DNA from: Micromonospora_J zhanjiangensis
GTDB taxonomy: Bacteria; Actinomycetota; Actinomycetes; Mycobacteriales; Micromonosporaceae
Length of the DNA stretch: 64,000 nucleotides
Reading direction: 5' to 3'
Assembly: GCF_042650605.1 (NCBI RefSeq)
Contig: NZ_JBHSBN010000014.1
Location: forward strand, 111,921-175,920
In this document: in pieces, positions 57,808 through 64,000 of the stretch
How the letters are laid out: every line of letters starts with the position of its first letter
Position numbering within the stretch: the stretch's first letter is position 1
Notes under the pieces: model-generated
Seen by the model: only the letters and a program-made list of their open reading frames with translations
The model's database searches: none
Told to the model about the DNA's origin: nothing
Program-made: the position numbers and the translations under genes

Positions 57808-60705
57808 ATGAATCCACCCCTGAGCCGCCGGCGTCTCATCGTCGCGGCCACGGTGGGCGCCGGCGCCGCCGCCCTGCCCTCGGCCGTTTCGGCCGGGCGG
57901 GCGGCGGCCGCCGTGCCACCACAGGTGACCCTTCCCGAACGGGGCAGCCACGACACGGCCGCCGCCACCAACTGGTCCGACGGCTTCGTCACCGGCAACG
58001 GTGAGTACGGCGCGATCCTGTACGGCACGCCGACCCTGGAGAAGGTGGTCGTCAACCACCACCGGTTCGTGCTGCCCAACGGCACCCGCCGGCTCGCCCC
58101 GCCGGTGCTGGCGAACCGGCTCGACGGGGTCCGGAACAAGGCCCTCGCGGGTGACTTCGCCGGCGCCACCACCGACTTCACCTCGGGCTGGAGCCTGCGC
58201 TACACCCAACAGTTCCATCCGGGCTACGAGTTGCGCCTCAGCACCCCGGGCATGACCACGGCCGACAACTACGCCCGGATCGTCGACTACCGGACCGGTG
58301 AGGTCAGCTCGACCTGGACCGACGGCTCCGGCACCTGGACCCGCCGCGCCTTCGTCTCCCGGGCCGATCACGTCATCGTCCACGAACTCGGCTCCGCACC
58401 GGGCCGGACCGTCGACCTCACCCTGAGCGTGAACACCGGCCTGTCCGGCGTGCCGGCATCGGTCGGCTTCACCACCCTGGCCACCATGAGCGGCGCCGAC
58501 GGCTACCTGAACCTGCGGGGCACGTACCCGGCGGGCCAGGGCGCGTTCGGCTACGAGGGCGTCACCCGGGTGGTGGCGACCGGTGGCTCGGTGCGGGTGA
58601 GCGGGGCCACCATCGTGGTGACCGCGGCGACCAGGGTCCTGCTGCTGACCAAACTCGGCCGGTACGAATCGGCCACCGCGTGGGACGCCAGGCCGCTGCA
58701 CGCGGCGCTGGCGGCGCTGGCCGCCGACTACCCGACGCTGCTCGCGCCGCACGTCGCCCGGCACGCCCCGCTGTACGACCGGTCCCGCCTCGACCTGCGG
58801 ATCAGCCCGACCGACCGGCAACTGCCCACCGGTGAGCTCATCGCCCGGCAGAACAACAACCGGAACGTCGTCGACCTCGCCCTGCTGGAGCGGCTCTACG
58901 ACTCCGGTCGGTACCTGTTCCTCAGCTCCAGCGGCGTCCTGCCGCCCCGGCTGACCGGCCTGTGGACGGGTGCCTGGGACGGCGCGTGGGCCGGCGACTT
59001 CACCACCGACGCCAACGTCAACTTCCAGGTCGCCGGCGGCAACATCCTCGACCTCACCGAGGTGATGACCGGCTACTTCGACCTGATCCTCGGCCAGCTC
59101 GGTGACTGGCGCACGAACGCCCGGAACATCTACGGCACCCGCGGCCTGCTCGCTCCGACCCGGACCGACGGCGAGGACGGGCTGATGTTCCACTTCGACG
59201 GCGGTTTCCCCGGCCACACCTGGACCGGCGGCGCGGACTGGCTGCTCTATCCGCTGCTGGAGTACTACCAGGTCACCGGGGACGCGGGGTTCTACCGCGA
59301 CCGGCTCGCGCCGGCCCTGCTGGAGCTGGCGCTGTTCTACGAGGACTTCCTCACCCGCGTCGACTCCGGCGGCAGGGTCGTCTTCGTGCCCTGTTTCTCG
59401 GTCGAGAACGTCCCCGGCAACACCCGGCGGCAGTTGTCGATCAACGCCACCGGCGAGATCGCCGCCGGCCGGCACGCGCTCCGGGCCGCCATCGAGGCCG
59501 CCACCGTCCTCGGTGTCGAGCAGGGCGCCGGCCAGGGCGTACAGCGGTGGACGGCGCTGCTGGGCCGGCTACCCGACTACCGGATCAACGGTGACGGGGC
59601 GTTGGCCGAGTGGGCCTGGCCCACCCTGACCGACAACTACAACCACCGACACGCGCAGCACATGTACCCGGTGTGGCCCCTGCACGAGATCACTCCCGAG
59701 GACCGGCCCGACCTGACCGGCCCGGCCCGCCGGGCCCTGGACCTGCGCGGCGACGAGTCGCTGGAGGCGCACGGTGCCGTCCATCGTTGCCTGGCCCGGG
59801 CCCGGCTCAAGGACGGTGCGGGGGTCTACGCCAACCTGCGCAAGATCCTGGGCAACAACATGGTCTTCCGGTCGCTGATGACCTCGCACAATCCGAACCT
59901 GACCACGTACAATGCCGACGCCGCCAACTCGCTGCCGGCCATCGTGGCGGAGGCGCTGGTCTACACCAGGCCCGGCGTCCTGGAGTTGCTGCCCGCCCTT
60001 CCCGACCAACTCGCCAAGGGCACCATCACCGGCGTACGCGGGCGCTGCCGGATCCGGATCGACTCCCTCACCTGGGACGTCGGGGCCGGCACCGCGACCG
60101 CGACGGTGACCTCCGACGTCACCCAGACCGTCACGCTGATCTGCCGCCGGGGCATCTCGACAATCGACACCAGCGCACCGGTGGAAGCCTCGCCGCTGGG
60201 CGGCTTCGCCCGGCGGGTGACCCTGACCGCCGGGGTACGGACCCAGCTCACTGTCGGCCTGTCCGGTGGAGGCCCCGACCCCGGCGCCGGCACCGTGCGG
60301 CTCGTCAACCGGAACAGCGGCAAGGTGCTGGACGTCAACGGTGGCTCGACCGCCGACGGTGCCACCGTCATCCAGTGGCCGTGGAGCGGGGCCGCCAACC
60401 AGCGGTGGCGCCTGCTGGCCAACTCCGACGGCTCGTACCGACTGTCGAGCGTCGCCAGCGGAAAGGTGCTGACCAGCACCGGTGACAATCAGGGCGCCAC
60501 CCTGGTCCAGTCGACCGACACCAACGGCGCCAACCAGTGCTGGAAGCTGACGCCGGCGGCCACCGCGGGCTACCAGCGGCTCGTCAACGTCCGTACCGGG
60601 TTGTGCGCGGACGTCGAGGGCGGTTCGGGCGCGGACGGCGCCCGGGTGATCCAGTGGTCGGCCAACGGTGGAGCGAACCAGGAGTGGCAGCTCGTCACGC
60701 TGTGA
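57808..60705 (+). CDS. Divergent GH95-like secreted glycoside hydrolase with ricin B domain
   Basis: A 965-residue exported protein. A twin-arginine signal (PLSRRRLIVAATVGAGAAAL) is followed by a beta domain (FVTGNGEYGAILYGTPTLEK) and an (alpha/alpha)6 barrel. Its landmarks align with GH95: DANVNFQVAGGN (for the double-Asn motif), general acid Glu601 in ALAEWAWPTLTDNYNHRHAQ and NADAANSLPAIVAEAL (for the catalytic Asp). It is clearly distant from the GH95 enzyme at 46769, so substrate specificity probably differs. The ricin B domain is at the C-terminus (VRLVNRNSGKVLDVNGGSTA; NQRWRL; NQEWQL). CCGGAG precedes the ATG. It ends at a bidirectional hairpin. Confidence 0.75.
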   Translation: MNPPLSRRRLIVAATVGAGAAALPSAVSAGRAAAAVPPQVTLPERGSHDTAAATNWSDGFVTGNGEYGAILYGTPTLEKVVVNHHRFVLPNGTRRLAPPVLANRLDGVRNKALAGDFAGATTDFTSGWSLRYTQQFHPGYELRLSTPGMTTADNYARIVDYRTGEVSSTWTDGSGTWTRRAFVSRADHVIVHELGSAPGRTVDLTLSVNTGLSGVPASVGFTTLATMSGADGYLNLRGTYPAGQGAFGYEGVTRVVATGGSVRVSGATIVVTAATRVLLLTKLGRYESATAWDARPLHAALAALAADYPTLLAPHVARHAPLYDRSRLDLRISPTDRQLPTGELIARQNNNRNVVDLALLERLYDSGRYLFLSSSGVLPPRLTGLWTGAWDGAWAGDFTTDANVNFQVAGGNILDLTEVMTGYFDLILGQLGDWRTNARNIYGTRGLLAPTRTDGEDGLMFHFDGGFPGHTWTGGADWLLYPLLEYYQVTGDAGFYRDRLAPALLELALFYEDFLTRVDSGGRVVFVPCFSVENVPGNTRRQLSINATGEIAAGRHALRAAIEAATVLGVEQGAGQGVQRWTALLGRLPDYRINGDGALAEWAWPTLTDNYNHRHAQHMYPVWPLHEITPEDRPDLTGPARRALDLRGDESLEAHGAVHRCLARARLKDGAGVYANLRKILGNNMVFRSLMTSHNPNLTTYNADAANSLPAIVAEALVYTRPGVLELLPALPDQLAKGTITGVRGRCRIRIDSLTWDVGAGTATATVTSDVTQTVTLICRRGISTIDTSAPVEASPLGGFARRVTLTAGVRTQLTVGLSGGGPDPGAGTVRLVNRNSGKVLDVNGGSTADGATVIQWPWSGAANQRWRLLANSDGSYRLSSVASGKVLTSTGDNQGATLVQSTDTNGANQCWKLTPAATAGYQRLVNVRTGLCADVEGGSGADGARVIQWSANGGANQEWQLVTL

Positions 60706-60767
60706 GACCCGGCTGCGGTGCCCGGTCGGTGCGGGTCACCCGGCAGTGCCGGCCAGAGCGACCGGCG

Positions 60768-60802
60768 GGCCGGTCCGGCGTGTCGAGCACGCCGGACCGG
60801 CC
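60768..60802. terminator. Bidirectional hairpin terminator between convergent genes
   Basis: A 15-bp perfect stem (GGCCGGTCCGGCGTG with CACGCCGGACCGGCC) around a 5-nt loop lies midway between the stops of the GH95-like gene and the convergent CE1-type gene. Confidence 0.8.
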
Positions 60803-60828
60803 TCGGTGAACCAGGGCCGATCCGAGGA

Positions 60829-62196
60829 TCAGCGCAGGCTCCACTGCTGGTTGCTCTGGCCGTTGCAGGACCAGAGGATGAGCTTCGTCCCGTTGCCCGT
60901 GCCGGCGGCGTTGGCGTCCAGGCAGAGTCCGGACTGTTGGCCGGTGATGGTGCCGTTGGCGTTGACGTTCCACTGCTGGTTGGTCTGACCGTTGCAGGTC
61001 CAGACGATGACCGCGGTGCCGTTGCTGGTGCCGCCGCCGTTCGCGTCCAGGCACAGGTTGCCGGCCAGTTGGAGCTGCCGGTTCGCGGTCGAGGTCCAGA
61101 GCTGACCGGCCTGGCCGGCGCAGTCCTGCAACTGCACCTGGGTGCCCGCGCTCTGGCTGGCCGCGGTGACGCACCGGCCCGACTGGCCGCCGACGATCTG
61201 CTTGCCCTGCCCCGGCTCCCCGGTGGGCGGCGGCGTGGTGGGCGGCTGGCTGGTCGGCGGGGTGGTGCCGTCGAACTGGGTGAAGAAGCTCCACACCACC
61301 GGCCTGGTCCAGGACCTCTCACCCGGCGCGTACGGGTCGGCCGAGCCGTCCACGGCGTTCGGCGCGTGCGGCCCGTCGAACGGCGCCCACGCCACCGGGT
61401 AACCCGCCCGGCAGCCCGAGTAGTAGGTGACGATGTGCGTCAGGCTGCCCTGCGCCGGCTCGGGCGGGTTCTGGGGGGTGCAGCCGTTGTTCCGGACGAA
61501 CGTGTCGCGCAGCGACCGTCCCGTCGAGATGGGCAGCACGTTGTCCCGCAGCCCGTGGATGCCGATGTACGCGATGGGTTGCGTGCCGCCGTTGCAGCCG
61601 CTGAGCTGCCCGCCGGAGTAGACCGCGACCGCGCGGAACACCGACGCCCGGGCGCACGCGATGGCGTAACTCATCCCGCCGCCGTAGCTGAAGCCCATGG
61701 AGAACAGCTGCGTGGTGTCCACGCACAGTGCGTTCTCGATCTGCCGGACCATGTCGTCGACGAAGGTCAGGTCCTGCCCGTTCGGGTTGGCCCAGCCGTT
61801 CCCGTTGCCCTGCGGCGCGACGAAGATGGCGCTGTTGTTGGACAGCGCCCGGATCCCGTAGTAGGACCAGGGGTAGCCGCTGGTGCCGCCCGAGTCGACG
61901 TCGTTCGCGGTGCCGCCGTTCCAGTGGAACGCGAAGATCAGCCGGTACGGATGGTTGTTGTCGTAGTTGTCGGGGATCCGCAGGATGTAGGAGCGGTTCT
62001 GACCGCCGCTGGAGATCGTGCGGTTACCGCTGGTCAGGCCGGGTGCTTTGGCGCAGCCGGCGGTCGCGGCCAGGGTGCCGGGCCCGCTCGCGTACGCGTT
62101 CAGGTCGTGCCCGGAGGCGACCACGGCGCCGCCCAGCGCGAGAACCAGGCTGGCCACCCCCGCGACGACGCCACCGATGAGCCGATGTTTCGACAT
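60829..62196 (-). CDS. Secreted CE1-type esterase (feruloyl/PHB depolymerase-like) with ricin B domain
   Basis: A 455-residue exported esterase. The signal peptide (LIGGVVAGVASLVLALGGAV) is followed by an alpha/beta hydrolase domain with nucleophile Ser170 in GFSYGGG, catalytic Asp in IHGLRDNVLP and His in DGPHAPN. The RSYILRIPDNYD entry and RLIFAFHWNGG strand are typical of the LpqC/feruloyl esterase group. A Thr/Pro linker (TTPPTSQPPTTPPP) leads to a ricin B domain (QLWTS, NQQWNV, NQQWSL). It probably removes ester decorations from polysaccharides. GGAAGGAAAA lies upstream of the ATG. It follows the GH43 gene by 88 nt, likely co-transcribed. Confidence 0.88.
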   Translation of the reverse strand: MSKHRLIGGVVAGVASLVLALGGAVVASGHDLNAYASGPGTLAATAGCAKAPGLTSGNRTISSGGQNRSYILRIPDNYDNNHPYRLIFAFHWNGGTANDVDSGGTSGYPWSYYGIRALSNNSAIFVAPQGNGNGWANPNGQDLTFVDDMVRQIENALCVDTTQLFSMGFSYGGGMSYAIACARASVFRAVAVYSGGQLSGCNGGTQPIAYIGIHGLRDNVLPISTGRSLRDTFVRNNGCTPQNPPEPAQGSLTHIVTYYSGCRAGYPVAWAPFDGPHAPNAVDGSADPYAPGERSWTRPVVWSFFTQFDGTTPPTSQPPTTPPPTGEPGQGKQIVGGQSGRCVTAASQSAGTQVQLQDCAGQAGQLWTSTANRQLQLAGNLCLDANGGGTSNGTAVIVWTCNGQTNQQWNVNANGTITGQQSGLCLDANAAGTGNGTKLILWSCNGQSNQQWSLR

Positions 62197-62284
62197 GCGT
62201 GATTTTCCTTCCGGTGCGGATGGCCGGCGGGCCCACGCCGGGTCTACCGGCGCGCGGCCCGTCGGACCGGGACAGGAGCGCGGC

Positions 62285-63676
62285 TCAGCCGCGGTTCCAC
62301 TTCTGGTTGGCGCCGCCGTTGCAGGTCCACAGCTGCACGCGGGTGCCGTTCGCGGTGGCCTGGCCGTTGACGTCCAGGCAGAGCCGCGACTGGACCCCGA
62401 CGACGGTGCCGTCGTCGGAGAGCATCCACATCTGGTTGACACCACCGGTGCAGTCCCAGACCTCGACCGCGGTGCCGGCGGAGGTGCCCTGGTTGCGCGC
62501 CTGCAGGCACTTGTTGCCGTACACCCGCAGCTCGGCGGCGGTGGTGGGGGTGAACGTCTGGCCGGCGCCGCCGGTGCAGTCCGCGATCTGTGTGGTCGTG
62601 CCGTTGGCCTGCGAGCCGCCGACGAGATCCAGGCAGCGGTTGGACTGCACCCCGGTCAACCGGTGGTACGTGGGCAGGCTGATCGAGCCGGTGGCGGTGT
62701 CGATGCCCCAGGAGGGGTACCAGCTCAACGCCGCGGTGCCGGTGGTGCCGTTCAACGTGACGGGCAGCCAGACCGGCACCGAGGAGTTCAGGTCGCCGGA
62801 GTTCCACCGGTCGCCGAGGTACACGTAGCTGGTCCCCGCGCTGCCCGTGACCGGCAACAGGAACGACGTCTGTGAGTTGTACGTGCGGGTGCCCGCCGGG
62901 GCCACATTGCTGAACCCGCTCCACGGGCCGGCGAGCGAGGTGGCGGTGGCGTACACGTTGTCGTTGGTGCCCCAGCCGGTCAGGTGCGAGGCCATCAGGA
63001 AGTACCGGCCACCGACCTTCGCAATCGCCGGCGACTCCAGTTCGGGGAACGAGGCCACCGCGCTCTGCGCGCTCGTGTAGTCGGCGGACAGCCGGTCGAT
63101 GCGCAACTGGCCGGCCGGGTCGTCGTGCATCAGGTAGCCGGTGCCGTCGTCGTCCTTGAACAGTCCCAGGTCCCGGCTCTGCCGCCCGAGCGGCCCGGTG
63201 GCGCCGAGATAGGTGTACGGGCCGCACGGCGTGCTGCTGGTCGCCACCCCGGCCCGCCGGTCGGAGTACGAGGTGTTGTCGATGTGCAGCCACATCACGT
63301 ACTTGCCGGTGGTGCTGTTGTAGAGCACCTTGGGTCGCTCGACGATCCGGCCCGCGGCCAGGTCGCCGCTGGGCTGCCGGGACAGCGCGTTGGTCTGCCG
63401 GGTCCAGTGCGTCAGGTCCGTCGAGGAGTAGCAGGCCACCGCCGTGAACGTGGATCCCGCGCTCTTGTCCTCGCCCACCATGTAGTAGGTCGAGCCGACG
63501 GTGAAGATGCCGACGCCGTGCGCCTGCAACCGGTTGCCCGCGGTGTCCGTCCACATGGTGCCCGGGGTGATGGTGCCGGTCGCCGCGCCGGCCGGCGGCG
63601 CGCCGGCCAGCACCGTCAGGACGGCGGTCAGCCCCGCGGCCAGCCTCGTGGACCACCGAGCGGTTTTCGCGTGCAT
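62285..63676 (-). CDS. Secreted GH43-type enzyme (exo-beta-1,3-galactanase-like) with ricin B domain
   Basis: A 463-residue exported five-bladed propeller enzyme. The signal peptide (RLAAGLTAVLTVLAGAPPAGA) is followed by HGVGIFTVGSTYYMVGEDKS, RIVERPKVLYNSTTGKYVMW, QSRDLGLFKDDDGTGYLMHD and ELESPAIAKVGGRYFLMASH. This layout is that of GH43 subfamily 24 exo-beta-1,3-galactanases, in which the usual catalytic base Asp is absent. The C-terminal ricin B domain has repeats ending TFTP, QMWML and QKWNRG. It lies 85 nt downstream of another ricin-tagged gene on the same strand. Confidence 0.85.
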   Translation of the reverse strand: MHAKTARWSTRLAAGLTAVLTVLAGAPPAGAATGTITPGTMWTDTAGNRLQAHGVGIFTVGSTYYMVGEDKSAGSTFTAVACYSSTDLTHWTRQTNALSRQPSGDLAAGRIVERPKVLYNSTTGKYVMWLHIDNTSYSDRRAGVATSSTPCGPYTYLGATGPLGRQSRDLGLFKDDDGTGYLMHDDPAGQLRIDRLSADYTSAQSAVASFPELESPAIAKVGGRYFLMASHLTGWGTNDNVYATATSLAGPWSGFSNVAPAGTRTYNSQTSFLLPVTGSAGTSYVYLGDRWNSGDLNSSVPVWLPVTLNGTTGTAALSWYPSWGIDTATGSISLPTYHRLTGVQSNRCLDLVGGSQANGTTTQIADCTGGAGQTFTPTTAAELRVYGNKCLQARNQGTSAGTAVEVWDCTGGVNQMWMLSDDGTVVGVQSRLCLDVNGQATANGTRVQLWTCNGGANQKWNRG

Positions 63677-63722
63677 GAAACCTCCCTGTTGTGGGGTGGG
63701 GGTGCGAAATTGGACGGCCGGG

Positions 63723-63761
63723 ACGACGGGAACCGCCCCGGTCCCGGGACCGGACGCCGGG
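63723..63761. terminator. Short palindromic hairpin after the right-edge gene
   Basis: The 16-nt palindrome CCGGTCCCGGGACCGG near 63,738 lies just past the stop of the right-edge gene and before the GH43 start. As a terminator it would be weak. Confidence 0.3.
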
Positions 63762-64000
63762 TCAGCCGCGCAGGGTCCATTTCTGGTTGGTTCCGCCGTT
63801 GCAGGTCCAGAGGATGAGTTTGGTGCCGTTGGCGGTGCCGGCGGCGTTGGCGTCCAGGCAGAGTCCGGACTGCTGGCCGGTGATGGTGCCGTTGGCGTTG
63901 ACGTTCCATTGTTGGTTGGTCTGGCCGTTGCAGTCCCAGATGATCACGGCGGTGCCGTTGCTGGTGCCCTGGCCGTTGGCGTCCAGGCACTTGTTGCCGT
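63762..64000 (-). CDS. C-terminal ricin B domain of a secreted protein (5' part outside window)
   Basis: About 79 codons of a C-terminal ricin B lectin module: KCLDANGQGTSNGTAVIIWD, NQQWNVNANG, SGLCLDANAAGTANGTKLIL and NQKWTLRG. The catalytic part lies to the right of the window. The DNA is very similar to the ricin end of the CE1-type gene (60829-61060). It is probably the upstream member of an operon with the GH43 and CE1 genes. Confidence 0.85.
   Translation of the reverse strand, partial: GNKCLDANGQGTSNGTAVIIWDCNGQTNQQWNVNANGTITGQQSGLCLDANAAGTANGTKLILWTCNGGTNQKWTLRG

Noticed and set aside
1..64000. CRISPR array, tRNA, rRNA or prophage module.
   Set aside because: No regularly spaced repeats, no tRNA-like cloverleaf or CCA end, no rRNA motifs and no phage structural or integrase genes were recognised. 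The only repeats are the 63-bp palindrome, the ricin modules and the short ligase repeat.

Overview
The window is high-GC actinobacterial DNA. Codon third positions are strongly G/C, GTG and TTG starts are common, many starts look leaderless (a TAnnnT box 6-8 nt before the start codon), stop/start overlaps of the TGA/GTGA type recur, and families such as Uma2 nucleases, XRE-plus-helical-repeat regulators, GlxA regulators and ricin-tagged secreted hydrolases are present. Together these suggest a Micromonosporaceae-like soil actinomycete. The taxon is an inference. No rRNA, tRNA or CRISPR array was seen, and no complete phage or plasmid module.

Region 1 (1-11.6 kb) is a patchwork of small units: the 3' end of a sensor kinase, an alpha/beta hydrolase that appears to have lost its cap domain, a secreted serpin, a remnant of an FtsX-type permease, a VOC protein divergent from a YcxB-like membrane protein, a HIT-like protein, an XRE regulator translationally coupled to a GNAT acetyltransferase, a secreted esterase with two tandem catalytic modules, an alpha/beta hydrolase-MerR operon headed by a perfect inverted repeat, and a Uma2 nuclease.

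Region 2 (11.6-22.8 kb) holds a degenerate transposase that joins an IS256-type N-terminus to an IS701-type C-terminus. Next is an ECF42-type sigma factor coupled to its YCII/DGPF partner and divergent from a DoxX gene; both sides carry the same TGTCGA-17 nt-CGAC promoter. An oxidoreductase/NTF2-like pair divergent from an MmyB-type regulator, a saccharopine-dehydrogenase-like gene divergent from a GlxA regulator, and a 5-formyltetrahydrofolate cyclo-ligase downstream of an XRE regulator complete the region.

Region 3 (22.9-29.7 kb) is a possible small biosynthetic locus: an MIO ammonia-lyase/aminomutase divergent from a flavoprotein oxidoreductase, whose gene overlaps that of an acyl-adenylating ligase, followed by an ABC exporter. 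Region 4 (29.7-46.4 kb) holds a TPR protein, a GH38 alpha-mannosidase, a GNAT, a frameshifted PD40 protein, a metallophosphoesterase, an XRE regulator, a LacI regulator, a sugar kinase locus whose aldolase has been cut short by a deletion, a divergent DeoR regulator, and a zinc-finger anti-sigma-like protein with a three-gene ABC transporter. A 63-bp palindromic repeat occurs twice here.

Region 5 (46.4-64 kb) is a secreted carbohydrate-degradation locus: GH95, GH2, a GSDH-type sugar dehydrogenase with PKD and CBM domains, a ThuA-DUF1080 protein, a divergent GH95-like enzyme, a CE1-type esterase, a GH43 galactanase-like enzyme and the end of another secreted protein. Every one carries a C-terminal ricin B lectin module, and some modules are nearly identical in DNA. 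Strong promoters and perfect hairpin terminators delimit the units. The enzyme set suggests attack on a fucosylated galactan-type plant or algal glycan. The dehydrogenase/ThuA-DUF1080 pair suggests an oxidise-then-cleave route through keto-glycosides.
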